This document shows positions 8,583-18,224 of a stretch of 64,000 bases of DNA, piece after piece; the first letter of the stretch is position 1; each line of letters starts with the position of its first letter. A program made the translations under genes and the position numbers. The notes under the pieces were generated by a model. It was not told where the DNA came from. It did not search any database and was given only the letters and a program-made list of their open reading frames with translations. The stretch is from Halostella pelagica (lineage in GTDB: Archaea > Halobacteriota > Halobacteria > Halobacteriales > Natronoarchaeaceae): the NCBI GenBank assembly GCA_005954745.1, contig CP040678.1:1302001-1366000 (forward strand), in the 5' to 3' direction.

Positions 8583-10850
8583 ATGACCGGAGGGCTCAGA
8601 CGACTCGTCCCGTCCCGTATTCGGAACAGCTACGCGGCGAAGTTCGGTATCGCGCTCGCCGCCGTGATTATCGTCATCGGGGTCGCGGGCGGCGTCGTCT
8701 ACGCGCACACCGGCACCGTTCTCGAAGACGACACCGAGCAACGACTGGAGACGGTAGCGAGCGTCGAAGCGAACCAAGTCGGACAGTGGCTTCGCAAGAC
8801 GCGCGTCCAGCAGTCCGCCCAGGCGAACTCCCGTGCGTTTCGGACGGACGACGACGACGAGATATCGACGCGGCTCGCTAGCACGGTCGAGAGTGACAGG
8901 AACGTACAGGGGTCCTATCACGTCAACGTGACGACGGGGGGCGTTCTCGAAGGGACGGGAACCGGCGCGGTCGAAGCCGACGGACGATTGCGTCCGGCGG
9001 TCCGGGACCGCGTACGGGCAGTAGCGGCGAGGAGTTCCGGCGTCTCCCAGTCGCAGGCGTTCCGCCCGAGCGACGGGGCATCGCCGGTGTTCCTGTTCGT
9101 CGCCTCGGTACCTGCGGACGGGAAACGCGTCATCGTCACCGTGGTCGACGTCGAACGGTTTTCGCGGTCGATGCTCCAGAGCAGGGGCGGCAGTGATCCC
9201 GTCGTGACGAACGAGTCAGGGGTCGTCATGATGGCACGGAACTCGTCGCTGTTGCTCACCCAGTCGGATATCGACCCGAGCGGTGAGACCGCCTCTAGCG
9301 GGTTCGTGACGGGGACTGACCGGACCGGAACCGAACAGGCCGTCGGGTACGCGGCAGTCGGACAGAACGGCTGGACTCTCTCCGCACGGACGCCCACCTC
9401 GGAGGCGTACGCACTCCAGACCGTCGTTTCGCGGGGCGTTCTGGCGATGGTACTTCTCGCCGCCGGCGGCGCGCTCGCTATCGGACTGACGGTCGGCCGC
9501 AACACGGTCGCCGCCGTCCGGGGGCTTTCAGAGACGGCGACCGAACTCGAACGCGGAAACCTGGACGCAAGCGTGGAAACGGACAGGACCGACGAGTTCG
9601 GGCGACTGTACGGGTCGTTCGACAGTATGCGCGATTCGCTGCGCGAACAGATCCGCGAGGCGGAGGACGCGCGCGAAGAGGCGGACCGCCGCCGCCGGGA
9701 ATCCGATGCGTTCGCCGATCACCTCGAATCGACCGCGGACGAGTACGGCGGCGTGATGCGTGCCTGCGCAGAGGGCAACCTCTCACGCCGGATGACGCCG
9801 GACGAGGAAAGCGAGGCGATGGCCGCGATCGCTCACGAGTACAACCAGATGCTGAACCAGTTAGAGACGACTGTCGCCCACGCGAAAGAGTTCGCGGACG
9901 CGGTGGCAGCGTCGAGCGAACAGGTGACTGCGAGCGCGGACGACGTACAGCGCGCCTCGGAGCAGGTGGCCGACTCCATCCAATCGATCTCGGAGGGCGC
10001 TGACCGGCAGAACGAGCAGTTCCGCTCCGTCTCCGCCGAGATGGACGACCTCGCCGCCTCCGTTCAGCAGGTGGCTGCGTCCGCGGACGACGTCGCGACG
10101 GTCGCGTCGGAGACGGCGGCGACCGGGCGCGAAGGCCGGGGGGACGCCGAGAACGCTATCGAGGAGATCGATGCGGTCACTCGCACCTCCCGGAACGCCG
10201 TGGCCGCCATGGACGAACTCCGAGAGGAGATAGAGGAGATAGAGGACGTGGTCGAACTGATCGCCGAACTGGCCGAGCAGACGGACCTGGTCGCGCTGAA
10301 CGCGAGCGTCGAGGCGGCCCGTAACGAACACGGTGACGGCGAGGAGTTCAACGTCGTCGCGGAAGAGGTCCGGTCGCTCGCCGACGACACGAAGGCGGCA
10401 GCGACGGAGATAGAGGACCGTATCGAGACGGTCCGCGACCAGACGGAAGACACGGCGACGGAAGTTCGTGAGGCGAGCGAGGCCGTCGCGGACAGCGCCG
10501 AGACGGTACGAGACGTGACGGACGCCCTCGCGTCTATCGCGGACTACGCCGAGGAAACGAACCGGGGCGTTCAGGAGATCCGGACGGTGACGAACCAGCA
10601 GGCGGCATCGACCGAGGAGGTCGTTTCGATGGTCGGGGACGCCGCCGCGGTCAGCGAATCCACGAGCGCGGAGGCGGAGACGGTCGCCGCGGCGGCCGAG
10701 GAACAGACGTCGACGCTCGGGGAAGTTGCGAACAGCGCGTCGGACCTCGCTTCGCAGGCGGACCGGCTCCGGACGGCGCTCGACCGGTTCGACACCGAGG
10801 TCGACCCGGACGACGTGCAGGCCACGCCCAAGTTATCGGCATCGCGGTAG
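8583..10850 (+). CDS. Methyl-accepting chemotaxis-type transducer
   Basis: 755 residues. TM1 is near residues 20-42, a large extracellular sensor region runs to about 275, and TM2 is near 280-305. A HAMP linker follows (AVRGLSETATELERGNLDASVETDRTDE), then a long methyl-accepting helical domain to about 735. The tip region contains LIAELAEQTDLVALNASVEAARN, matching the conserved hairpin that contacts CheA and CheW. The sensor region (FLFVASVPADGKRVIVTVVDV) suggests a dCACHE-like fold that binds an extracellular small molecule. No che or fla genes are nearby. ATG 8583 fits the promoter; an earlier ATG at 8561 is out of frame. Confidence 0.9.
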   Translation: MTGGLRRLVPSRIRNSYAAKFGIALAAVIIVIGVAGGVVYAHTGTVLEDDTEQRLETVASVEANQVGQWLRKTRVQQSAQANSRAFRTDDDDEISTRLASTVESDRNVQGSYHVNVTTGGVLEGTGTGAVEADGRLRPAVRDRVRAVAARSSGVSQSQAFRPSDGASPVFLFVASVPADGKRVIVTVVDVERFSRSMLQSRGGSDPVVTNESGVVMMARNSSLLLTQSDIDPSGETASSGFVTGTDRTGTEQAVGYAAVGQNGWTLSARTPTSEAYALQTVVSRGVLAMVLLAAGGALAIGLTVGRNTVAAVRGLSETATELERGNLDASVETDRTDEFGRLYGSFDSMRDSLREQIREAEDAREEADRRRRESDAFADHLESTADEYGGVMRACAEGNLSRRMTPDEESEAMAAIAHEYNQMLNQLETTVAHAKEFADAVAASSEQVTASADDVQRASEQVADSIQSISEGADRQNEQFRSVSAEMDDLAASVQQVAASADDVATVASETAATGREGRGDAENAIEEIDAVTRTSRNAVAAMDELREEIEEIEDVVELIAELAEQTDLVALNASVEAARNEHGDGEEFNVVAEEVRSLADDTKAAATEIEDRIETVRDQTEDTATEVREASEAVADSAETVRDVTDALASIADYAEETNRGVQEIRTVTNQQAASTEEVVSMVGDAAAVSESTSAEAETVAAAAEEQTSTLGEVANSASDLASQADRLRTALDRFDTEVDPDDVQATPKLSASR

Positions 10851-10926
10851 TCGTACCGACGGGCGTACTCGTCGAACGAGTCGCGGAGAGATCCCACGAA
10901 CTAACTGAAACAGGTTTCTGACGGCG

Positions 10927-11592
10927 TCAGGCGGTCCGATAACTCACGGCTATCCCCTCACCCAGCGGAAGCACGACCGTTTCGAAATCGTCGTCCCGTC
11001 GGACTCGATGGAGGTACTCCGCGATCCCTCGCGTGTTTTCGTTCACGTCGTCGGGGTCGTCGCCTTCGAGGAGCGCGAGCAGTTTCTCCGTCTGGATGAT
11101 GCCGGCTTTCATCGCGTTGTCGGCGACGATCACCCCGCCGGGCGGGACTTTTGCTCGGACCGCCTCGAACGCCTCTCGGTAGCGGTGTTTCTGGTGGTCG
11201 ATCAGCACCACGTCGAAGGGGCCGTCGTAGCGTTCTATCGCGTCGAGCGCGTCGCCGCCTTCGTATTTCGCCAGGTCGTCGAACCCGCCCCGGGACATGT
11301 TCTCCCGCGCCATATCGAGTTCGTCCTCGTCGTGTTCGGTGAGGACTATCTCCCCGTCCTCGGGGAGCGCCTCGGCGAACCAGTACGCGGAGTAGCCGTA
11401 GCCGGAACCGAACTCGAACACCCTGCGGGCGTCGGCCATCCGCGCGAGGAGACGCAGTGTCGCACCGACCTCGTGACCCACAGTAGGAAACCCGTGTTCC
11501 TCGGCGTACGCGGCCATCTCCGCCTGTACTTCGTCGGGTTCGGGCGCGGCGGCGCGGACGAACCGAGCCGCCTTCTCGGAGAGAATGTCCAT
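10927..11592 (-). CDS. Class I SAM-dependent O-methyltransferase
   Basis: 221 residues, the size of caffeoyl-CoA/catechol-type O-methyltransferases. SAM motif I is FEFGSGYGYSAYW (residues 60-72), the acidic residue after strand 2 is in LTEHDEDELD, and VLIDHQKHRYREAF gives the Asp at the end of strand 4. PPGGVIVADNAM supplies the Asp-Asn metal-binding step. The fold strongly suggests divalent-metal-dependent methyl transfer to a hydroxyl group. The natural substrate in haloarchaea is unknown. It converges on the transducer gene. Confidence 0.85.
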   Translation of the reverse strand: MDILSEKAARFVRAAAPEPDEVQAEMAAYAEEHGFPTVGHEVGATLRLLARMADARRVFEFGSGYGYSAYWFAEALPEDGEIVLTEHDEDELDMARENMSRGGFDDLAKYEGGDALDAIERYDGPFDVVLIDHQKHRYREAFEAVRAKVPPGGVIVADNAMKAGIIQTEKLLALLEGDDPDDVNENTRGIAEYLHRVRRDDDFETVVLPLGEGIAVSYRTA

Positions 11593-11702
11593 GACCTACA
11601 GTGGCACGGTCATCTCCGTAACCGTTGGGTTCTCGGCATTCCGCGAATCGGGGCCGGGACAGCGAATTACGTCGTTTCGGTTCGCTCACCGCGGCACCAC
11701 CG

Positions 11703-12656
11703 TCAGCGGTTCCGGCTGACCGGGAACGCAACCCGGTCGGGATGGTCGTTAAACCGTTCGAGAATGCGCTCGTACAGTTCGTTTTTCACGCGCTGGCCGC
11801 GGCGCGGATGGGTCAGATATCGTAAGCGGAGTTCGACCCACGATTCTCCCTGAACGACGTTGACGGTCGGTCGGTCCTGAACCTCCATCTCGACGGCCGT
11901 CTCGGCGAGTACCTCGCGGTACCGTTCGACGTTCCGCCGCATCTCGTCGCCGAGGAGTTCGTCGGCAACGTCGACCATCTCGCTCCGAGCGAACGCGAGG
12001 TCGGTCTCGTAGGCCACCTGGATCGATATCTCGTTCCAGACGAAGGGGAACTCGTCCCAGGAGTAGTTGAACACCTCCGAGGAGAGAACGACGCTGTTCG
12101 GTACCGTAACGATACGTCCCGACGGCTGGTTCGAGGAGACGAGTTCGCCGTTTATCTCCCACAGCGTCGTGACGAGGAAGTCCACGTCGATGACGTCGCC
12201 CTTTGCGCTCTCGATGCGCACGCGGTCCCCCACCTGATAGGGGCGCTTCACGAGGATGTACACCCAGCCGAGCAGCGAGAACAACGGCTGCTGAAGCGCG
12301 AACGTCACCGCGAAGCCGACGACCCCGAGCGAGAACAGCACACCGAGCCACTGCTCCGTCAGCGCGCCGAACACGCCGACCAGCGCCGCTGCACCGAACG
12401 CTAATCGGAGAACGTTCCGAAGGTCGTGTAGGCGGCGCTTGCTCCGGGACCGACGTTCGACGGTGTCGACGACGACGAGATACAGACCGTGGGCGCCGAG
12501 GGCGACGGCCGCGGCGGTCAGCAGTTTTACGACGGCGAGAGTCGTCGGAATGCCGACGATCCCCGGCCATTCCACCGCGGCGGTCCCGGCGGCGACGCTC
12601 AGGATAGCGACGACGAGAGCCGCTCCGAGAGACAGGTATCCGAGGCGACGGGTCAC
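11703..12656 (-). CDS. MscS-type mechanosensitive channel
   Basis: About 317 residues from GTG 12656; an in-frame TTG at 12683 would add nine residues, but translation from GTG begins directly before the first membrane helix. There are three membrane spans (about 6-26, 35-58 and 80-105), then the pore-type helix with LGVVGFAVTFALQQPLFSLLG and the beta domain entry KRPYQVGDRVRIE, both MscS landmarks. The conserved VTVPNSVV loop follows. The channel opens on hypo-osmotic stress to release solutes, which matters for salt-in organisms. It is divergent from the msrA genes. Confidence 0.88.
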   Translation of the reverse strand: MTRRLGYLSLGAALVVAILSVAAGTAAVEWPGIVGIPTTLAVVKLLTAAAVALGAHGLYLVVVDTVERRSRSKRRLHDLRNVLRLAFGAAALVGVFGALTEQWLGVLFSLGVVGFAVTFALQQPLFSLLGWVYILVKRPYQVGDRVRIESAKGDVIDVDFLVTTLWEINGELVSSNQPSGRIVTVPNSVVLSSEVFNYSWDEFPFVWNEISIQVAYETDLAFARSEMVDVADELLGDEMRRNVERYREVLAETAVEMEVQDRPTVNVVQGESWVELRLRYLTHPRRGQRVKNELYERILERFNDHPDRVAFPVSRNR

Positions 12657-12789
12657 TGCTTCGGAATGACCCGGACGACACAAAACCGTTCCGCCCCGCC
12701 TGCCGACGGTTCGAGCCGGGACACCTCGGCGGACAGACCGTTAGTCCGCGACCGACAGAAGAATGTCTCGGGACCCCCTACTGACGCGT

Positions 12790-13332
12790 ATGACGACTAA
12801 GCGCGCAACGTTCGGCGGCGGTTGCTTCTGGTGCGTCGAGGCCGCGTTCAAGGAACTCGACGGCGTCGAATCGGTCACGTCGGGGTACGCCGGGGGCGAC
12901 GTTACGGACCCGACCTACCGTCAGGTGTGCAGCGGAGACACCGGTCACGCGGAGGTCGTACAGGTCGAGTACGACACCGACGATATCACGTATCCGGACC
13001 TGCTGCAGGTGTTTTTCACCATCCACGACCCGACGCAACTGAACAAGCAGGGACCGGACGTAGGGACGCAGTACCGCTCTATCGTTCTTGCCCATGACGA
13101 CGAACAGCGAGAGCAGGTGGAGCGGTTCCTCGTCGAACTCGAGGAGGAAGGCGCGTACGACGACGATATCGTCACCGAGGTCGAAGCGCTCGACACGTTC
13201 TACGAGGCCGAGGAAAAACACCAGGACTACTACGACAAGAACCCGAACGACCGCTACTGCGGCTACTACGCCGAACCGAAGGTGAAGAAAGTCCGAGAGA
13301 AGTTCGGCGACAAGGTGGAGGCCGAACCGTAA
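12790..13332 (+). CDS. msrA: Peptide-methionine (S)-S-oxide reductase MsrA
   Basis: 180 residues from ATG 12790; an upstream in-frame ATG at 12763 is possible but adds nine residues before the conserved core. The catalytic motif GGGCFWCVEAAF has the nucleophile Cys12 and a second Cys15. Further family landmarks are SGYAGG, GHAEVVQVEYD and IHDPTQLNKQGPDVGTQYRS. One Cys lies in VCSGDTGH and one in RYCGYY near residue 160, a likely resolving Cys. It reduces S-methionine sulfoxide in proteins with thioredoxin-type electrons. Four bases separate it from the second MsrA gene, so they form an operon. Confidence 0.95.
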   Translation: MTTKRATFGGGCFWCVEAAFKELDGVESVTSGYAGGDVTDPTYRQVCSGDTGHAEVVQVEYDTDDITYPDLLQVFFTIHDPTQLNKQGPDVGTQYRSIVLAHDDEQREQVERFLVELEEEGAYDDDIVTEVEALDTFYEAEEKHQDYYDKNPNDRYCGYYAEPKVKKVREKFGDKVEAEP

Positions 13333-13336
13333 CTCG

Positions 13337-13957
13337 ATGAGCCTGTACCCGTCACGTATCACCGAGTACGACGAGTGCGCGCCGACCGCGAACGAGACGG
13401 AGACGGCGACGTTCGCTCTGGGGTGTTTCTGGGGGCCCGACGCGACGTTCGGCGCGGTAGACGGCGTCGTCCGAACGCGAGTCGGCTACGCCGGCGGGAC
13501 GAAGGCGGATCCGACGTACCACGCCCTTGGCGACCACTCCGAAGCGGTGCAAGTCGAGTACGACTCGACCGAACTCGACTACTCGGACCTCGTCGCGATC
13601 GCGTTCGAAAACCACGACCCGCGGAGCCAGCCTCGCAAGCGTCAGTATCAGAACGTCGTGTTTTACGGGTCGGACGCGGAGCGAGACGCGGTCGAGACGC
13701 ACCTGCGCGAGAGCGACTGGCCGGAGGACGCGGTCGATACCCGGATCGAACGTCTCGACGACTTCCACCTCGCGGAGGACTACCATCAGAAGTTCCACCT
13801 GAGCAGCACGCCCAGTTTGTTCTCCCCGTTCGAGGAGGCCGGATACGACGACGACGAAATACGCGAGTCGTCGGCGGCCGCGAAAGTAAACGCCCACACT
13901 GCGGGAAACGACGTGGCGGCGTTCGAGGACGCGTTGTCGTACGACCCGCGGCAGTAG
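13337..13957 (+). CDS. Second MsrA-family reductase, divergent paralogue
   Basis: 206 residues. The catalytic Cys is kept in ALGCFWGPDATF, followed by VGYAGG and DHSEAVQVEYD. It differs from its neighbour: the second Cys of CFWC is Gly, the loop GHAE is DHSE, the NKQGPDVGTQYRS segment is RSQPRKRQYQNVV, and there is no C-terminal resolving Cys. The only other Cys is near the N-terminus. The chemistry of sulfenic-acid formation may be kept, with recycling by another thiol or by Cys14. Tandem position four bases after msrA argues for duplication and co-transcription. Confidence 0.85.
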   Translation: MSLYPSRITEYDECAPTANETETATFALGCFWGPDATFGAVDGVVRTRVGYAGGTKADPTYHALGDHSEAVQVEYDSTELDYSDLVAIAFENHDPRSQPRKRQYQNVVFYGSDAERDAVETHLRESDWPEDAVDTRIERLDDFHLAEDYHQKFHLSSTPSLFSPFEEAGYDDDEIRESSAAAKVNAHTAGNDVAAFEDALSYDPRQ

Positions 13958-14404
13958 CCTGAGTCCAGAACGGCATCACCGTTCGTTCCCTCTTTCTCGT
14001 TTCACGTTCCGCTATGTGGTCGAGACCATTCCAGTGGTCCTCCTACGCCACGAACACCGGGCCTACCAATCCTCTTGCCGTGACGGCCAGTGGCTATTCT
14101 GTGGACTCTCCTCGATTTGGTATAGCGACATATGGTTTTCAAGTAGCGTTTCGAACAGTTCTCTGTCCCTTACGATAGGTCAGGACATGCGTTCTGTTCG
14201 CGATCACCCCCGAATCCCCCCGTGTCAGCACCATCTCTCTGAATCGGGCCGACGCTACCGGGGTCCTGTCCCTCGCTCTGGTCGCCGATAGCGACGGAGT
14301 TCCGGCGGACGGGGCGAGTGCGCCAGAAACGGCCCAGATGCGTCACATCTGTACCCTTACCTTTCCGTGGCGTTATTACCGATTGGTGCGGAGTAACACA
14401 TGCC
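13958..14404. other. 447-bp gap without a recognisable gene
   Basis: No ORF here resembles a protein in composition; the AT content is locally raised around 14080-14170. The end of the gap has GCGTTATTACC near 14370-14380, about 28 bases before the next ATG, a plausible weak TATA box for the DJ-1/PfpI gene. Confidence 0.5.
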
Positions 14405-14992
14405 ATGTCCGAGATACTGCTACTCGCGGGCGACTTCGTAGAGGATTACGAGATAATGGTGCCGTTTCAGGCGCTCGAAATGGTCGGCCACGACGTCGAT
14501 GCGGTCTGTCCGGAGCGGGGGGAGGGCGAAACCGTGAAAACCGCCGTTCACGACTTCCGGGGCGACCAGACATATGTCGAAACCCGTGGGCACGACTTCG
14601 AACTGAACGCCGCGCTCGACGACGTGGACCCGGCCGAGTACGACGCGCTCGTCGTCCCGGGCGGGCGTGCGCCCGAGTACCTCCGGACTTACGACGAGAT
14701 ACTGGACGTGACCCGGCACTTCTTCGAGGAGAAAAAGCCCGTCGCGGCGCTGTGTCACGGCCTGCAGATCCTTGCGGCTGCGGACGTGCTGGACGGCCGC
14801 ACCTGCACGGCGTATCCCACGCTCCAGTCCGAGGTGGAGATAGCCGGCGGGGAGTGGGCTGACAGCGTCACGCGCGACGGGAACCTCGTCACGGGACAGG
14901 CGTGGCCGGACCACCCGGAGTGGCTCGCGGAGTTCCTCGACGTGCTCGGGACCGAGATAGACCACGGTGAACCCGTTGCGGCTGACGACTAA
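14405..14992 (+). CDS. DJ-1/PfpI-family protein
   Basis: 195 residues from ATG 14405. The nucleophile elbow [10 protein letters not shown] has the Cys near residue 118 followed by His, the typical PfpI/YhbO C-H pair, and an upstream acidic residue lies in the early EDYE motif (residues 14-17). The [13 protein letters not shown] loop is the oxyanion region. Members act as glyoxalase III/deglycases, chaperones or, in Pyrococcus, peptidase; here a role in protein or carbonyl damage control is the safest reading. It is a single gene. Confidence 0.85.
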   Translation: MSEILLLAGDFVEDYEIMVPFQALEMVGHDVDAVCPERGEGETVKTAVHDFRGDQTYVETRGHDFELNAALDDVDPAEYDALVVPGGRAPEYLRTYDEILDVTRHFFEEKKPVAALCHGLQILAAADVLDGRTCTAYPTLQSEVEIAGGEWADSVTRDGNLVTGQAWPDHPEWLAEFLDVLGTEIDHGEPVAADD

Positions 14993-15078
14993 CGTCGACC
15001 TGTTTTCCTGCCGACCTGCTCCCGGTTTCAGTACGCCTTTCAGTACCGAACGCCGAGTCGGTTCCGACAACGAGCTAC

Positions 15079-16641
15079 ATGGCACACGAAGAGTCACAGG
15101 CGTCGTCAGCGACGGGCGACGACATCGAGTACGGTATCGACGATAAACCACCGGCCGGTGAATCCCTGCTTCTCGGCGTCCAGCATTACCTGACGATGGT
15201 AGGGGCGAACATCGCCGTGCCGCTGTTGCTCGCAGATGCGATGGGAATGCCCGACGACGTGACGGTTCGGTTCATCGGCACGTTCTTCGTCGTTTCGGGG
15301 ATCGCCACGCTGGCACAGACGACGCTCGGCAACCGCTACCCCATCGTCCAGGGCGCACCGTTCTCGATGCTCGCGCCGGCCATCGCTATCGTCGGCGTCG
15401 TGAGCGCGACCGGTGGGGCGGCCTGGCAGGCGAAACTCCTCGCGTTACAGGGGGCGATCATCACGGCGGCGCTCGCCGAAGTCGTGATCGGCTATCTCGG
15501 CATCGTCGGCCGACTGCGGCGATACCTCTCGCCGGTCGTCATCGCGCCAACCATCGCGCTCATCGGCCTCTCGCTGTTCGGCGTCACGCAGATCGCGGAG
15601 GCGACGAACTGGTGGTTACTCGGTCTGACCGTCCTCCTCATCGTCGGCTTCTCGCAGTATCTGAACGCCTCTCACCGCGCGTTCCGCCTGTTTCCCGTCC
15701 TTCTGGGGATGGTCACGGCCTGGCTCATCGCGGCGACCCTCTCCGTCGCTGGCGTTTACACCGCAGAAACGTCGGGCTACGTCAACCTCGCACAGGTCGC
15801 CGATGCGCCCGCCGTCCTCGCAATCTATCCGCTCCAGTGGGGGATGCCTGAGTTCCAACTGTCGCTCGCTATCGGCATGTTCGCTGGCGTCCTGGCCTCC
15901 ATCGTCGAGAGCTTCGGGGACTACCACGCCGTCGCCCGGATCGCGGGCCACGGCGCACCCAGCGAGAAGCGGATCAACCACGGTATCGGCATGGAGGGGT
16001 TGATGAACGTCTTCTCCGGGATCATGGGGACCGGCGGCTCGACCTCCTACTCCGAGAACATCGGTGCGATCGGGCTGACGGGCGTCGCCTCCCGGTACGT
16101 GATCCAGATCGGTGCGGTGGCGATGATCGTCGTCGGCTACGTCGGCTACTTCGGCCAACTCGTCGCGACGATCCCGGACCCCATCGTCGGCGGCCTGTTC
16201 GTCGCCATGTTCGGGCAGATCGTCGCGGTCGGCGTCTCGAACCTCGAATACGTCGACCTCTCGTCGTCGCGGAACACGTTCGTCGTCGGATTCGCGCTGT
16301 TTGCGGGACTCGCGATACCGGCGTACATGGGCGGGTTCGAGAGCGCCGCGGCGTTCCGCGAGGGGATGGCGAGCGTGTCGGTGTTCGAACCGATCGTCGG
16401 CGTCTCCGTGCTCGGTCCAGTCCTCGGGTCGCGACTCGTCGCCGACACCCTCTTCGTCATCGGCGGCACCGGCATGGCCGTCGGCGGCATCGTCGCGCTG
16501 GTCCTCGACAACACCATCGCCGGCACGCCCGAGGAACGCGGTCTCGTCGCCTGGGAGCGGATCACCGAAGACGAGAGCGACTTCCGGACCGCGTGGGAGC
16601 GCTGGCGCGACACGGGCGAGGCTTCGGAACCGGCGGACTGA
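15079..16641 (+). CDS. NCS2-family nucleobase (uracil/xanthine) permease
   Basis: 520 residues with about 14 hydrophobic spans. NCS2 landmarks are the early GVQHYLTMVGANIAVP helix, QGAPFSMLAP, the substrate-site motif ASIVESFGDYHAVARIAG (Glu and Gly-Asp of TM8), and GTGGSTSYSENIGAIGLTGVASR in TM10. The family uses proton or sodium symport to import uracil, xanthine or uric acid. The exact base cannot be assigned. The nucleotidase gene begins 72 bases downstream in the same direction, suggesting a salvage unit. Confidence 0.9.
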   Translation: MAHEESQASSATGDDIEYGIDDKPPAGESLLLGVQHYLTMVGANIAVPLLLADAMGMPDDVTVRFIGTFFVVSGIATLAQTTLGNRYPIVQGAPFSMLAPAIAIVGVVSATGGAAWQAKLLALQGAIITAALAEVVIGYLGIVGRLRRYLSPVVIAPTIALIGLSLFGVTQIAEATNWWLLGLTVLLIVGFSQYLNASHRAFRLFPVLLGMVTAWLIAATLSVAGVYTAETSGYVNLAQVADAPAVLAIYPLQWGMPEFQLSLAIGMFAGVLASIVESFGDYHAVARIAGHGAPSEKRINHGIGMEGLMNVFSGIMGTGGSTSYSENIGAIGLTGVASRYVIQIGAVAMIVVGYVGYFGQLVATIPDPIVGGLFVAMFGQIVAVGVSNLEYVDLSSSRNTFVVGFALFAGLAIPAYMGGFESAAAFREGMASVSVFEPIVGVSVLGPVLGSRLVADTLFVIGGTGMAVGGIVALVLDNTIAGTPEERGLVAWERITEDESDFRTAWERWRDTGEASEPAD

Positions 16642-16713
16642 TAGCGGGACCCGTCGGGAGACCACTGTACGAAAGCCGACAGTCTGATACTGCGCCTGCC
16701 CCTCTCGGAAGGT

Positions 16714-18093
16714 ATGTCGCTTCGCCTGCTGCACTATTCGGATCTGGAGACGGCGATCGACGACCCGGAGCAGTGCGCCCGGCTCGTCGGTGCCATCAAC
16801 TCGCTACGGGACGGGAACTCGGTGGTCATTGGAACCGGTGATAACACCGCTCCCGGCGCGCTCTCGCTGGCGACCCAGGGGCGGGCCGCTCTCGACTTCT
16901 TCCGTGCCGTGTCCCCCCACATCGACACCTTCGGCAATCACGACTTCGATTTCGGCCACGAGACCGCCCGGGAACTCGCCGCCGCGGCCCCTCAGCGATG
17001 GCTCTGTGCCAACGCCGTCCGGAACGGCGACCGCTTTGCTGCCGACGCGACGGCACCGAGCACGCTCGTCGAAACCGACGACTACCGCGTCGGCGTCGTC
17101 GGCGTCGCACACCCCGAAACGGACGGGATCAATCCGGCGGCAGACGGCGTCGACTTCACTGACCCCGTCCCCGCCGTCCGCGAGGAGGCCGCCGCGCTTC
17201 GCGACCGCGGTGTCGACGTCGTCGTCGTCGCCTCCCACTGCGGGAAACGCGACGACCGCATCGCTCGTGAGACGGACGTGGATGTCGTGTTGGGCGGCCA
17301 CGTCCACGACGTTCACGTCGAAACCGTCGCGGACACCTTCGTGGTGCGGCCCGGCCGCGCCGGAACGCACTTCTCGGAAGTGACGCTCAACGCGACACCC
17401 GACGTCACGATCCACAGCGTCGACGGAACCGACCGGGACGACGACCTGGCGGCGACTCTCCGCGACCGACTGGCCGAACACGGTCTCGACGAGGTCGTCG
17501 CGACCGTCGAAACGCCGGTCGAACTGACCGAGGAGACGGTGAACGCTGCCGAGAGCCGCGCCGGAAACTTCGTCGCCGACGCCCTTCGGTGGAGCGCCGA
17601 CGCTGACGTCGCCATCTCCCCGGCCGGGGCGCTCAGAGCGGACGGACCGCTCGACGGCGACGTGACGGTCGCGGAACTGGTGAATCTTACCCCCTACGAG
17701 GACGACCTGGCCGTGCTCTCTCTATCGGGCGAGCGCCTCCGCGACGCACTCGACGAGATCCCGATCGGCTACCACTACGACGATTTCCCCCTGCACTACT
17801 GCAGTCACGTCAGCGGCGCGCGGATCGTCTGGGACGACGACGAGGGCGAACTGACAGACGCGACCGTCGGCGGCCACCCCCTCGACTCCGACAGGCGGTA
17901 CACGCTCGCTGTCGCCGACTATCTGGTCGAAACCGACCACGTCAGCGATGCGTTCGATGAGGAAGATGTCGTCCGGCGGTGCGGCCTCGCCCGCGACGCT
18001 ATCGTCGAGTACGCCCGCGAGGAAGGGATCACTCCCGACATCGAGGGCCGCATCGACCGTCCGACGCTCTCGGGTCGTCGCTCGGATCGCTGA
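16714..18093 (+). CDS. UshA/YfkN-type 5'-nucleotidase/metallophosphatase
   Basis: 459 residues. The N-terminal calcineurin-type metallophosphatase domain shows HYSDLE (residues 7-12), GTGDNTAPG, the hallmark GNHDFDFG (about 75-82), SHCGKRDD and GGHVHDVHVE. The C-terminal 5'-nucleotidase domain starts near 265 with ESRAGNFVADALRW and includes VTVAELVNLTPYEDDLAVLSLSG. There is no signal peptide, unlike secreted bacterial UshA, so action inside the cell is likely. It would hydrolyse nucleoside monophosphates or cyclic nucleotides, fitting the neighbouring nucleobase permease. Confidence 0.88.
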   Translation: MSLRLLHYSDLETAIDDPEQCARLVGAINSLRDGNSVVIGTGDNTAPGALSLATQGRAALDFFRAVSPHIDTFGNHDFDFGHETARELAAAAPQRWLCANAVRNGDRFAADATAPSTLVETDDYRVGVVGVAHPETDGINPAADGVDFTDPVPAVREEAAALRDRGVDVVVVASHCGKRDDRIARETDVDVVLGGHVHDVHVETVADTFVVRPGRAGTHFSEVTLNATPDVTIHSVDGTDRDDDLAATLRDRLAEHGLDEVVATVETPVELTEETVNAAESRAGNFVADALRWSADADVAISPAGALRADGPLDGDVTVAELVNLTPYEDDLAVLSLSGERLRDALDEIPIGYHYDDFPLHYCSHVSGARIVWDDDEGELTDATVGGHPLDSDRRYTLAVADYLVETDHVSDAFDEEDVVRRCGLARDAIVEYAREEGITPDIEGRIDRPTLSGRRSDR

Positions 18094-18224
18094 AGCGCTC
18101 TCGTTCGCTCGGCGGCGTCTCTCTCGTGAGAGATCCCAGTCACACTTTCGACGCATTGGTTGCAGTCCCGGCAAACCAGGCCCCCACCCCGTCGGCTTTC
18201 CCTCCGAGACCGTAATTCACCACG

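Noticed and set aside
8561-8881. Earlier start for the transducer at ATG 8561
   Set aside because: It is in another frame and would encode a short Arg-rich peptide; the promoter and membrane helix fit 8583.
13958-14404. Coding sequence in the 447-bp gap
   Set aside because: ORF-length frames exist but composition and Ser/Arg/His content are not haloarchaeal protein-like.
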